Both the position numbers and the translations under genes were made by a program. The notes beneath the pieces are model-generated. The model had not been told where the DNA came from. It did no database searches and saw nothing but the letters and a program-made list of their open reading frames with translations. From the NCBI GenBank assembly GCA_050014595.1, contig JBEKDA010000004.1:1-64000 (forward strand): a DNA stretch of 64,000 bases, written 5' to 3'. This document shows, piece after piece, positions 33,056 to 40,996 of this stretch; positions within the stretch are counted from its first letter, which is position 1; each line of letters begins with the position of its first letter. Origin of the DNA: PALSA-129 sp050014595. GTDB lineage: Bacteria; Acidobacteriota; Terriglobia; Bryobacterales; Bryobacteraceae.

Positions 33056-33508
33056 TCATCTCTTCAGGTCGTCGGAATCGATGAGGATGGTGACGGGGCC
33101 GTCGTTCACCAGGTGAACCTGCATGATGGCCTGGAAGACGCCGGTCTCCACCGGAACCGGGCCTTTCCGCGCGGCTTCCACAAAATACCGATAGAGGGCT
33201 TGCGCCTGCTCGGGGGGCGCGGCCCGGTCGAAACTGGGCCGGCGTCCCTTGCGGCAGTCTCCGTACAGGGTGAATTGGGAAACGATCAGGAGCGCGCCGC
33301 CGGACTCCGCGACATTGCGGTTCATTTTTCCGGCGTCGTCCGGGAAGATGCGGAGGGTGACGAGTTTTTCCAGCAGGCGATCGGCGTCGGCGGTGGTATC
33401 GGCACGGGAGATTCCCAGAAGCACCAACAACCCCTTGCGGATGGATCCCACGATGTCATCGCTGACAGTCACGCGGGCTTCTATTACTCTTTGGATTACC
33501 AGTCTCAT
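33056..33508 (-). CDS. dtd: D-aminoacyl-tRNA deacylase
   Basis: Removes D-amino acids from mischarged tRNAs. The 150 residues have MRLVIQRVIEARVTV at the start, the active-site motif SQFTLYGDCRKGRRPSF near 77-93, and VHLVNDGPVTILID with the conserved G-P pair (NDGPVT, normally NxGPVT) near 131-144. The length is standard. It is a single-gene unit between the amidohydrolase operon and the divergent small gene. Confidence 0.95.
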   Translation of the reverse strand: MRLVIQRVIEARVTVSDDIVGSIRKGLLVLLGISRADTTADADRLLEKLVTLRIFPDDAGKMNRNVAESGGALLIVSQFTLYGDCRKGRRPSFDRAAPPEQAQALYRYFVEAARKGPVPVETGVFQAIMQVHLVNDGPVTILIDSDDLKR

Positions 33509-33596
33509 GGAGTTTACATAATCGCCCAGTAACTATAAGATAGAAATGCGGGCGCGGTCCTTAAATCATGTTATATTATCCCGCGGAGAAGATGTC

Positions 33597-33860
33597 ATGG
33601 CACGAGGAACAAAGACGATCGGCCAGATGACCTTACAAATGGCGCTGGCCGGCTACGCGATAGAGCGGAATAAGATCGAAGACAAGATCCACGAGATTAG
33701 AGCCGAATTGAAAGGGAAGAGCGCACCGGCAGCGGCTGGGAACGGGGAGAAGGCGCCGGTGAAGCGCAAGATGAGCGCCGCGGCGCGTAAGCGCATCGCG
33801 GCGGCGCAAAAGAAGCGGTGGGCGGAGTTTCACAAGCGCGCGGCGGAAGGCAAGGGCTAG
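33597..33860 (+). CDS. Small basic protein with Lys/Ala-rich tail
   Basis: 87 residues from ATG 33597. The N-terminal helix (MTLQMALAGYAIERNKIEDKIHEI) is followed by a linker and a strongly basic end, MSAAARKRIAAAQKKRWAEF, a motif seen in many short acidobacterial and proteobacterial proteins of unknown role, resembling histone-like tails. A nucleic-acid-binding function is plausible but unproven. A TTATATTAT stretch just upstream could contain a promoter. Confidence 0.65.
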   Translation: MARGTKTIGQMTLQMALAGYAIERNKIEDKIHEIRAELKGKSAPAAAGNGEKAPVKRKMSAAARKRIAAAQKKRWAEFHKRAAEGKG

Positions 33861-33896
33861 GTTCTTGACCGCGAGGAAACAGTCGCGGGACGGGCG

Positions 33897-33931
33897 CCGC
33901 TCCCTCACGGTCGAGCGACAAGTCGCGGCTC
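33897..33931. repeat. 35-bp dispersed repeat, copy 1
   Basis: Starts CCGCTCCCTCACGGTCG and ends AAGTCGCGGCTC; 33 of 35 bases match 37243-37277 in the same orientation. Confidence 0.85.
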
Positions 33932-33993
33932 GCATCGGGGCCACCAGCGTGAGCGACGGATTGCGCAAAGGCGCCGAGTGTTGAGGCCGACGA

Positions 33994-34710
33994 TTACTGG
34001 GCCGATTTACTCGGTTCGCCGGCGAAATCCCAGCCAAAACGATTTACGATTTCCTGGACCGGACCCTCGGCCGCGATCCGGCCGTCCTGGAAAAAGACCG
34101 CGCGCGTGCATAGAGACCGCGCCAGGGCGGCATCGTGCGTCACCAGCACCTTGGCCTGCGGCAAGCGGGCCAGCAGTTCGGCGAGCGCGCGCTGGCCGGG
34201 AGGATCGAGGAAAGTCGTGGGCTCATCCAGCACCAGGATTTCGGGGTTCATCGCCAGGATACCGGCAATGGCGACTCTCTTCTTTTCGCCGGCGCTCAGG
34301 TGGTAAGGGGCCCGGTGGATGGCGGCGGACATGCTCACGGTGTCGAGCGCGGCGCGAGCGGCGGAGGAAGCATCCTCGCGGGTCATGCCGAGATTGAGCG
34401 GGCCAAAGGCCACGTCTTCGAGCACGGTGGGCATGAAGAGCTGGCTTTCGGAATCCTGGAAGACCATGCCGATTTTGCGCCGGATGGCCGGCAGATTGGC
34501 TTTCCGGACGGGCAGGCCGCAAATCTCGACGCTGCCCTCGCCCGAGAGCAGACCGTTGAGGTGCATGACGAAGGTGGTCTTGCCGCTTCCATTCGAGCCC
34601 AGCAGGGCGACGGATTCGCCGGCTTCGAGGTGGAAATCGACGCCGCGAAGAGCGGGTGTGCCGTCTTCATAACGAAAGCTCAAATTGTGGACTTGGATCA
34701 GGCGCGGCAT
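33994..34710 (-). CDS. nikO: ECF transporter ATPase NikO/CbiO
   Basis: 238 residues from ATG 34710, overlapping the nikQ stop by one base. It has Walker A GSNGSGKTT near 38, the Q-loop FQDSESQLFMPTVLEDVAFG near 81-100 typical of energy-coupling-factor ATPases, signature LSAGEKKRVAIAG near 138, Walker B ILVLDEPTTFLDP near 158, and the H-switch VTHD near 192. Together with NikQ and NikM it forms a nickel or cobalt importer; the neighbouring nikR favours nickel. Confidence 0.93.
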   Translation of the reverse strand: MPRLIQVHNLSFRYEDGTPALRGVDFHLEAGESVALLGSNGSGKTTFVMHLNGLLSGEGSVEICGLPVRKANLPAIRRKIGMVFQDSESQLFMPTVLEDVAFGPLNLGMTREDASSAARAALDTVSMSAAIHRAPYHLSAGEKKRVAIAGILAMNPEILVLDEPTTFLDPPGQRALAELLARLPQAKVLVTHDAALARSLCTRAVFFQDGRIAAEGPVQEIVNRFGWDFAGEPSKSAQ

Positions 34711-35426
34711 CAGGCGAGCCTCTCGATGGCGGCGCGAATGAGGGCCGGGGCCAGCGCGGCGAGCGCCAGGAAAGCGGCGTCGGCGGCTCGGAAACGAAGA
34801 GCGCCCAGGGTATGAAAGCGGCCGGGGAAGGCGCGCGCCAGCATGGCGCGGTGGATCTCCGCGGCGCGCGCATAGGAGCGCGCGAAGAGCACCGCCAAGG
34901 CTCCCGCGGCGGCGCGAAAGCCGCCGGACCGCCGCGCGAAGCCGCGCGACGCGGCGGCACTCCGCATGTGCTGGGCCTCTTCGGAGATCACGAACAGGTA
35001 GCGATACAGAAACTGCGCGACCATCAATAGGAAACGCGGGGCGCCCAGCAGTTCGAGGCCGCGCAGCAGCAAAGGCAGCGGCGTGGTAGAGACCACGGTG
35101 AGCACGGCCAGAGCGGAGAGATAGCTTTTCAGCACCAGGTGAAGGCCGCGCGCGGGGTCGCCACCGAACCAGCAGAGCGCGGCCGCGAGCAAGGTGAAGG
35201 GCAGCACCAGGGCGGCGCGCCGGAGAGCGCCCGCGAGCGGTACGCGCGCCCACAGGAGCGTGGCGGCGAGCAGCAGCAGAAATGCGCCGGCCAGTAGCGG
35301 CAGGTCGCGGTGCGCGGTGGCCAGCACCACCAGGAAAACCAGCAGGGCGGCGAACTTGGCGCGGGGATCGCGGCGATGCAGCGGGCTCGCGCCGCGGCTC
35401 CAGCGTTCCAGCACGACGTGATGCAA
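34710..35426 (-). CDS. nikQ: ECF transporter transmembrane protein NikQ/CbiQ
   Basis: 238 residues with DPRAKFAALLVFLVVLATA at the start, four to six hydrophobic helices, and coupling-helix-like segments RGLELLGAPRFLLMVAQFLYRY and HRAMLARAFPGRFH near 195-208 (A-R-G-like signature). It belongs to the CbiQ family, which links the S-component to the ATPase. It lies two bases after nikM's stop on the same strand. Confidence 0.9.
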   Translation of the reverse strand: MHHVVLERWSRGASPLHRRDPRAKFAALLVFLVVLATAHRDLPLLAGAFLLLLAATLLWARVPLAGALRRAALVLPFTLLAAALCWFGGDPARGLHLVLKSYLSALAVLTVVSTTPLPLLLRGLELLGAPRFLLMVAQFLYRYLFVISEEAQHMRSAAASRGFARRSGGFRAAAGALAVLFARSYARAAEIHRAMLARAFPGRFHTLGALRFRAADAAFLALAALAPALIRAAIERLA

Positions 35427-35427
35427 A

Positions 35428-36333
35428 TCAGGCCCTCCCGCGGCGGGCGACGCCGCGGCCGATCAGCAGGCAGGCGCCATAGACGATCGCAATGCCCGCC
35501 AGGCCGGCGGCGGTCTTGCGCAGCCAGGGGTCACCGTATAAGGCCAGTTGGTAGCCTGCCAGCGGCGTGGTGAAGAGGCGGCGGACGTGGTCCATGCCGG
35601 TGGCATGTCCCAGCGATTCGATGCCGTCGGGAGCGGTGGAGGCAAACAGGAAGCCCACCGCGGCCAGCACCACGGCTGCGAGCCCGAGCGCGCCGCGCGC
35701 GAAGGAGCGGCCGGCCGCCGGCTGGCGAACGAAACCCGGCTGGATGGCTTCGAGCGCCTGGACGACGGCCAGCGTGATGGCCCCTTCGAGCAGCGCGGAG
35801 ACCAGGAACAGGGCCAGGGAGACGCCCACCACGGAGTGCGACATCGGCACGCCCGAGATCAGCAACTCCGCCAGCGCCAGAATGGCGCTGACCATCACGG
35901 AAAGAGCGCCGCCGGCGAAGATGGCGAACTTCCGCCAAGGCGTGCCGCCCCACAAGTAATAAGGCAGATAGCCGGCGAGGACGCCGAGGATCGCCATGTT
36001 GATGAGGTTGGGTCCGAGCGCCAGGATTCCGCCATCCTGAAACACCAGAGCCTGGATGGCAATGATGGCGCAGAGCACGACGCCGGCGGCCGCGGGGCCC
36101 AGCGTGCAGGCGAGGAGCGCGCCGCCGACCAGGTGGCCGGAGGTTCCGATTCCCACGGGGAAGTTGATCATCTGGGCGGCGAAAACAAATGCGCCCATCA
36201 CACCGAGCAGCGGGATACGGCTCTCGTCGAACTGGCGTTGGGCGCGCCGCACCATGTAGCCGACGGCGGGCACCGCGGCCACGTCCATGGCCGCCCAGAC
36301 CGGTGTCGAGAGGAATCCGTCGTAGATGTGCAC
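35428..36333 (-). CDS. nikM: ECF transporter substrate-binding protein NikM with C-terminal PDGLE domain
   Basis: About 301 residues if started at the second GTG (36333), which gives the canonical MHIYDGFLSTPVW; the conserved N-terminal amine-Met-His chelates the metal, supporting this start over GTG 36345. Residues 1-205 are CbiM/NikM (FPVGIGTSGHLVGGALLA). Residues about 220-300 add a PDGLE/CbiN-like part (FASTAPDGIESLG) with two helices, so NikM and the small subunit are fused. It reads divergently from nikR. Confidence 0.92.
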   Translation of the reverse strand: MHIYDGFLSTPVWAAMDVAAVPAVGYMVRRAQRQFDESRIPLLGVMGAFVFAAQMINFPVGIGTSGHLVGGALLACTLGPAAAGVVLCAIIAIQALVFQDGGILALGPNLINMAILGVLAGYLPYYLWGGTPWRKFAIFAGGALSVMVSAILALAELLISGVPMSHSVVGVSLALFLVSALLEGAITLAVVQALEAIQPGFVRQPAAGRSFARGALGLAAVVLAAVGFLFASTAPDGIESLGHATGMDHVRRLFTTPLAGYQLALYGDPWLRKTAAGLAGIAIVYGACLLIGRGVARRGRA

Positions 36334-36346
36334 GCCTACGCCCACG

Positions 36347-36400
36347 GTAGCACGAGTGGTAGAAACGTGCCACCGGGTGAGCTAATCCCGCGGGTGCTAC
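36347..36400. promoter_or_regulatory. nikM/nikR intergenic dyad, possible NikR operator
   Basis: GTAGCAC (36347-36353) and GTGCTAC (36394-36400) are inverted copies spaced by 40 bases between the divergent nikM and nikR. NikR operators are long palindromes with varying half-sites in different phyla, so this is a candidate only; the spacing is wider than the classical 16 bases. Confidence 0.35.
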
Positions 36401-36411
36401 TATGTGTACGC

Positions 36412-36831
36412 ATGAGCGGCTTGAGCCGAATTGGCGTGGCAATCGATACCCGTCTGCTGGAGAAGTTCGACCGCCTGATCGGGCAGCGCGGTTATACCAG
36501 CCGGTCGGAGGCGTTTCGCGACCTGATTCGCGACGAGCTGGTGGAGCAGACCTGGGAATCGCCGGAGAGCCAGGTAGTGGGGACGGTGACGCTGGTTTAC
36601 GACCATCACGTGCGGCGATTGAATGAGAAGCTGGTTTCCATCCAGCACGATTTTCATCGCGCGATTCTTTCCACGCTGCACGTGCATCTGGACCACGACC
36701 ATTGCCTGGAGGTGCTGGTGGTGCGAGGCAAGGTGGCGGATGTGCGGAAGGTGGCCGATTTGCTGATCAGCGCGAAGGGCGTGAAGCACGGACGACTGAC
36801 CATCACGACCTCCGGGGCGGAGTTGAGATGA
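36412..36831 (+). CDS. nikR: Nickel-responsive regulator NikR
   Basis: 139 residues: ribbon-helix-helix DNA-binding part (RIGVAIDTRLLEKFDRLI, then RSEAFRDLIRDELVE) and an ACT-like metal domain with HHVRRLNEKLVSIQHDF, STLHVHLDHDHCLEVLVVRG. The nickel ligands of E. coli NikR (His76, His87, His89, Cys95) correspond to HDFH..., HVHLDHDHC here. ATG 36412. It represses nickel uptake when nickel is plentiful; its stop overlaps acpS as ATGA. Confidence 0.94.
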   Translation: MSGLSRIGVAIDTRLLEKFDRLIGQRGYTSRSEAFRDLIRDELVEQTWESPESQVVGTVTLVYDHHVRRLNEKLVSIQHDFHRAILSTLHVHLDHDHCLEVLVVRGKVADVRKVADLLISAKGVKHGRLTITTSGAELR

Positions 36832-37205
36832 TCGTCGGCACGGGAGTGGACCTGTGCGAGGTTCCGCGGATTCGGGAATCGATCGCGCGTTTCGGGGCGC
36901 GCTTTATCGGACGCATTTATACGCCGGCGGAGATCGCTTACGTGGAGCGAAAGGCCAATAAGTTCGAGCGCTACGCGGCGCGGTTTGCGGCCAAAGAAGC
37001 CGGCATGAAAGCCATTGGGACGGGCTGGAGACACGGCGTGCGCTGGCAGGACTTCGAAGTGGCGAATCTTCCTTCGGGGAAGCCAACCCTGCGATTTCAC
37101 GGCGTGGCGGCGGCAGTGGCGGCGAAGCTGAGCGTGCGGAATGTGGCGCTCTCGATGACGCACACGAGCGAGATGGGGATGGCGCACGTGATTCTGGAAG
37201 ACTAG
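36828..37205 (+). CDS. acpS: Holo-acyl carrier protein synthase
   Basis: Transfers phosphopantetheine to ACP. 125 residues with IVGTGVDLCEVPRI near 2-15 (Asp for Mg), RFAAKEAGMKAIGTG near 50-64 (Glu), and LSMTHTSEMGMAHVI at the end. Length is normal. Start ATG 36828 overlaps the nikR stop, an unusual pairing, so acpS may be expressed partly from the nikR promoter. Confidence 0.94.
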   Translation: MIVGTGVDLCEVPRIRESIARFGARFIGRIYTPAEIAYVERKANKFERYAARFAAKEAGMKAIGTGWRHGVRWQDFEVANLPSGKPTLRFHGVAAAVAAKLSVRNVALSMTHTSEMGMAHVILED

Positions 37206-37242
37206 CGCTTTCACCGCGTGATGTCTTGCTGGTAGCGGCCCT

Positions 37243-37277
37243 CCGCTCCCTAACGGTCGTGCGACAAGTCGCGGCTC
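37243..37277. repeat. 35-bp dispersed repeat, copy 2
   Basis: Same orientation as 33897-33931 with two mismatches. It lies between acpS and the nitroreductase-like gene. Confidence 0.85.
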
Positions 37278-37364
37278 TGTGTGGAGGTGGGGCGCCGCGA
37301 ACACGGACGCGCCGGCGCGCGGCCGCTGCCCTGGGCATCAGCTATACTGCACATGGAGAATCAG

Positions 37365-38012
37365 ATGTCAAAATCTCTTATTGCTCTATTGCTGGTTCCG
37401 CTGGGACTGATCCGGGGCCAGGAACCCAAGCCGGTTGCGCTGCCAACCCCTCAAACCAGCGGCGGCAAGCCGTTGATGCAGGTCCTCAAAGAGCGAAAGT
37501 CGGTGCGCGACTTCGGCCCGGAGCAGCTTTCCAAGCAGATGCTTTCGAACCTTCTGTGGGCTGCCTGGGGCATCAACCGCGAAGACGGCCATCGCACGGC
37601 GCCTTCAGCATCCAACCGCCAGGAAATCGACGTCTATGTGATCCTGGCCGATGGAGCCTACCTCTACGATGCCAAGGCGAACGCGCTGAAGCCGGTGGCG
37701 CAAACCGACCTGCGCAAGCTGGCCGGAACCCAGGCGTACGCGGCCGATGCGCCGGTCAATCTGATCTACATCGCCGACACCGCCAAGTTGGGCGGCGACG
37801 ACGCGGCAAGGCTGGCTACCGCCAACGCCAACACCGGGTTCATCGCCCAGAACGTGTATCTGTTTTGCGCTTCCGAAGGCCTGGGCACGGTGGTGCGCGC
37901 ATCGGTAAATCGCGCCGATCTGGGCAAGGCGCTGAACCTGCGCGCGGAGCAGCGGATCACGCTTGCCCAAAGCGTGGGTTACGCGAAGAAGGCGCAAGGG
38001 CTCCGTCCTTGA
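37365..38012 (+). CDS. Secreted nitroreductase-family protein (SagB-like)
   Basis: 215 residues from ATG 37365 (GGAG lies 9 bases upstream; TATACT at 37343-37348 may be the -10 box). A signal-like start (SLIALLLVPLGLIRG) precedes the FMN-binding nitroreductase pattern: LKERKSVRDFGPEQLSKQML, NLLWAAWGINRE, TAPSASNRQEIDVYV and AQNVYLFCASEGLGTVVRAS. Many nitroreductases with this SagB-like shape act on small redox substrates; an exported form is unusual because FMN would have to be loaded before or during export. Function not assigned. Confidence 0.82.
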   Translation: MSKSLIALLLVPLGLIRGQEPKPVALPTPQTSGGKPLMQVLKERKSVRDFGPEQLSKQMLSNLLWAAWGINREDGHRTAPSASNRQEIDVYVILADGAYLYDAKANALKPVAQTDLRKLAGTQAYAADAPVNLIYIADTAKLGGDDAARLATANANTGFIAQNVYLFCASEGLGTVVRASVNRADLGKALNLRAEQRITLAQSVGYAKKAQGLRP

Positions 38013-38032
38013 TATCCCTTCGGGATATGGGA

Positions 38033-38137
<105 letters not shown>

Positions 38138-38260
38138 TGCTTCTGGCCAGCGGTTGCACACAACGAGTACCAAATTCTCGTTGTGGCGGGGTGTAAAGGC
38201 GCCTCACACCCGCGCAGGCGGCGGGTTACATAAAAGCGCCGCGCATGGAGGCGGCCGAGA

Positions 38261-38458
38261 TTACGGCTGGGCCACCAGTTCCACGCGCCGGTTCCTGGCC
38301 CGGCCTTGCTCCGTGGTGTTCGTCGCGACCGGCGCGAAGGGCCCGCCGCCATGCGGCGTGAGCCGCCTGGGGTCGATGCCGGCCGCCACCAGCGCCTTTA
38401 CCACCGCCGCGGCACGGGCGCTGGAAAGGGCCAGGTTGAATTCCGCGGTACCGAGCAC
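38261..38458 (-). pseudogene. Truncated OmpA-like C-terminal domain
   Basis: 65 residues reading FNLALSSARAAAVVKALVAA, GIDPRRLTPHGGG and TTEQGRARNRRVELV, the second half of the OmpA/MotB peptidoglycan-binding domain (the Asp and Arg that grip diaminopimelate are normally in this part). There is no signal peptide, barrel or first half; upstream sequence is the end of the amidohydrolase-like gene. It is best seen as a fragment left by a deletion, in the same orientation and 16 bases after that gene. Confidence 0.65.
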
Positions 38459-38474
38459 GATCGGGCTGCCGGAC

Positions 38475-39788
38475 TTACTGGCGTCCCAGATACTTTTCGT
38501 AGAGCTCTTTCTGGCGTGTGTCCAGACTTATTAGGTTGCCGTCGATGAAGACCAGATTCACGTTTGTTCTGACGTCCAAGGGATTGCCGTCGACGACGAT
38601 GAGGTCGGCGGTCTTGCCTTCGTCGATGGAACCGAGGCGGTTCGCAATGCCGAAAATCTGCGCGACATTCAGCGACACCGCTCTATAGGCTTCATCCATC
38701 GGCAGGCCGTAGGGAACGGCGGCAGCGGCTTCATACGGCAGATTGCGCGAAGAGCGGGAGCTGAAAGTGGCGATACAGAATTTGACACCGGCTTGGTAGA
38801 GATCGCCGGGAGTGGTGTAAGAGCGGTCGTATGGGTCGTCCGGATCGAGCGGCAGCGTATGAGTGGGGCCGAGGACGACGGGCGTATTGGTCGATTTCAG
38901 GAGCGGCAGAACCTTATACGCCTCGTAGGCGTCGGCGAGAATGATTTTGATCTTTTCTTTCTTGGCGAACTGGATGGCTTCGCGAATCTCGCGTTCGCGA
39001 ACGGCGGTGACGAACATCGGCGTCTTGCCCTCCAGCACCGGAAGGAGAGCTTCGTATTTCAGATTTACCGGTGTGGCGGGCTTACCGATGCGGGCCTGAC
39101 GGTAGCGGCGGGCCTCGTCGAAAAACTGGTTGAGGGCGCGCATTTTCTGGTCGTAGTCGCGCCTGGCATCGGCGTAAGGAATGGGCTCGATCTCTTTGGA
39201 TGGATCTTCATCCTCTTCGTCGGTCTCATGAGGCGGCACGGGCACGGTGACGATCGCCGGGAAGCGCAGGTGAATGGCGGTGCAAGGAACCACGGTCATG
39301 GCGTCATTCGACGAGCCGTCCAGATGGACGATGGACATTTGTCCCGAGATCAAGTCGCCTTCGGGCATTTCGATCGCGCTGGTGACGCCGTTCGCGCGGG
39401 CGGCCGGGATTTGCTCGCTCGAGGAATTCACGGCGGTGACGGCGCGAAGCTGGGGGTTGAGCAGGCCCAACTCCCAGGCGTCGGAGGCTTCCTGGTTGGA
39501 GGCTTTCTCCAGGCCGATCATGGAAGCGCCGTCGATCATGCCGGGATAAATGTGCTGTCCGTGAATGTCGAGGACCTTGAAGCCTTGGGGAGCGGACAGG
39601 TCTTTGCCCACGCCGATGATTTTGCCGTTGTGCACGAGGACGGAGCCGTTCTCAATCACCGGTCCGGAAATGGTGTGGACGGTGCCGCCGCGCAGGAGAT
39701 AGCCGGCGCCGGGGGGCGGGGCTTGCGCCCAGGCGAGCCCGAACCCCAGAGTGAACACGCCGATGATTATGCGACGCAATGGAAACAT
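38475..39788 (-). CDS. Secreted amidohydrolase-family protein lacking HxH (4)
   Basis: 437 residues from ATG 39788, with signal peptide about 1-21. It is close in type to the genes at 28879-32956: LLRGGTVHTISGPVIENGSV, IYPGMIDGASMIGLEKAS (D-x-H-x-H lost), FCIATFSSRSSRNLPYEAA and LGSIDEGKTADLIVVDG. The fold is kept but the first metal ligands are missing. The open frame runs upstream through the neighbouring CDP-alcohol transferase region in the wrong phase, which is not coding. Confidence 0.82.
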   Translation of the reverse strand: MFPLRRIIIGVFTLGFGLAWAQAPPPGAGYLLRGGTVHTISGPVIENGSVLVHNGKIIGVGKDLSAPQGFKVLDIHGQHIYPGMIDGASMIGLEKASNQEASDAWELGLLNPQLRAVTAVNSSSEQIPAARANGVTSAIEMPEGDLISGQMSIVHLDGSSNDAMTVVPCTAIHLRFPAIVTVPVPPHETDEEDEDPSKEIEPIPYADARRDYDQKMRALNQFFDEARRYRQARIGKPATPVNLKYEALLPVLEGKTPMFVTAVREREIREAIQFAKKEKIKIILADAYEAYKVLPLLKSTNTPVVLGPTHTLPLDPDDPYDRSYTTPGDLYQAGVKFCIATFSSRSSRNLPYEAAAAVPYGLPMDEAYRAVSLNVAQIFGIANRLGSIDEGKTADLIVVDGNPLDVRTNVNLVFIDGNLISLDTRQKELYEKYLGRQ

Positions 39789-39836
39789 TTTATCCGATTG
39801 GGAGGGGAGCGGCGTGGGGCTGCGGCAACGGTGCCC

Positions 39837-39864
39837 GACAGACCACGAAAGGCGATGGTCTGTC
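39837..39864. repeat. Hairpin repeat, family 2
   Basis: GACAGACC (39837-39844) and GGTCTGTC (39857-39864) enclose ACGAAAGGCGAT. Related hairpins occur at 53362-53438, where ..GACAGGCC / GGCCTGTC and a GACGA / TCGTC version with the same CGAAGGCGA core are seen. Confidence 0.7.
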
Positions 39865-39868
39865 CCAC

Positions 39869-40474
39869 TCAGTGGGGCGCGGGGGCGCTTTCCATCTTCT
39901 TGCATTCCTGCCAGGTATAGATCATGCGATGCACCACGGTGAGATTGGAGAGCACGGCGATGACCCACAGAGTGGCGGCCATGCGGTTGAAGAGCGCGCC
40001 GATGATGATGAGAACCACGCGCTCGGGCCGTTCCAGGAAGCCGACTTTGCATTTGGGGATGGCATTCTCGGCGCGCGCGCGGGTGTAGCTGATCATGACC
40101 GAGCCGGTCATCACGATGGCGGTGAGCACGATATAGAAGAAGCGGTTGATGGAAGCGTAATAGACCAGCAGGCCCATGTAGAGCGCCAGGTCGGAATAGC
40201 GGTCCATGACGGAATCGAAGAAGCCGCCGAAGCGGGTGACCTGGTGAGTGGCGCGCGCCACGCGGCCGTCCACCATGTCGAAGAGGCCCGCGCCGATGAC
40301 TACCGCGCCGGCCCACTTGAAACTGCCCCTGGCGAACAGCCAGGCCGCCCAAATATTGATCACCAGGCCGAGGAAGGTGAGGACGTTGGGGTGAATTTTC
40401 GAAAGCGCCAGCCAGCGCACGATGCGATCGATGATGGCGCCGCAGACCATCCCGATCCCACGGGTAAAGGTCAT
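39869..40474 (-). CDS. CDP-alcohol phosphatidyltransferase
   Basis: 201-residue integral membrane enzyme with the family motif D-G-x2-A-R-x8-G-x3-D-x3-D seen as DGRVARATHQVTRFGGFFDS followed by VMDRYSD near 67-94. Five to six helices are visible, e.g. VLTFLGLVINIWAAWLF and VVLIIIGALFNRMAATL. It makes a phospholipid (phosphatidylglycerol phosphate or phosphatidylinositol-type) by swapping CMP for an alcohol; the alcohol cannot be read here. It is 3 bases from greA on the same strand. Confidence 0.88.
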   Translation of the reverse strand: MTFTRGIGMVCGAIIDRIVRWLALSKIHPNVLTFLGLVINIWAAWLFARGSFKWAGAVVIGAGLFDMVDGRVARATHQVTRFGGFFDSVMDRYSDLALYMGLLVYYASINRFFYIVLTAIVMTGSVMISYTRARAENAIPKCKVGFLERPERVVLIIIGALFNRMAATLWVIAVLSNLTVVHRMIYTWQECKKMESAPAPH

Positions 40475-40477
40475 AAC

Positions 40478-40948
40478 TTAGTCAACTGCATCATGGATGG
40501 TGGTGAGTTTCAGAATCTCCAATTCCTTCATGCCGCCCGGGCTCTGAAACCGGACCACATCGCCGACTTCCTTGCCCAAGAGAGAGCGGCCGATGGGCGA
40601 CGTCGTGGAAACCTTTCCGTTGGCGGCGTCGGCCTCTTCGGTCGTGACCAGATTATACGTCATCTCTTCGTCGCGGTTGACGTCGAGCACCACGACGGTG
40701 GAACCGAGCCCGGCGCGATCGTGCGGGATCTTGGAGAAATCGATCATGGAAATCTCAGCCAGGCGGCGCTTCAACTGATTGAGACGGGCGTTGACGAAGC
40801 CCTGGCGTTCCTTGGCGGCGTGATACTCGGCGTTTTCGCTGAGGTCCCCGTGGGCGCGGGCTTTCAGGATTTCCTTCGGCAGCTCGACTTTCAACTCGTG
40901 ATCGAGCACGGTGATTTCATCCTGCAGCTTCTTCTTAATATCGATCAT
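40478..40948 (-). CDS. greA: Transcription elongation factor GreA
   Basis: Rescues back-tracked RNA polymerase by stimulating transcript cleavage. The 156 residues have the N-terminal coiled coil (ELPKEILKARAHGDLSENAEY, with the acidic D-x-x-E tip near 41-44), KERQGFVNARLNQLKRRL, and a C-terminal FKBP-like domain ending in STTSPIGRSLLGKEVGDVV. It is followed by the phosphatidyltransferase gene. Confidence 0.96.
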   Translation of the reverse strand: MIDIKKKLQDEITVLDHELKVELPKEILKARAHGDLSENAEYHAAKERQGFVNARLNQLKRRLAEISMIDFSKIPHDRAGLGSTVVVLDVNRDEEMTYNLVTTEEADAANGKVSTTSPIGRSLLGKEVGDVVRFQSPGGMKELEILKLTTIHDAVD

Positions 40949-40996
40949 CGAACGGGGACAGCTCCCAGGTTCACATTATACCGGAGATGCGAGTCC

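Noticed and set aside
34711..35253. Extension of the nikO frame upstream through nikQ
   Set aside because: This part is out of phase with the real nikQ gene; MPRLIQVHNLSF is the canonical ABC start.
39789..40352. Extension of the 38475 frame into the phosphatidyltransferase region
   Set aside because: Read in the wrong phase; the signal peptide at 39788 marks the true start.
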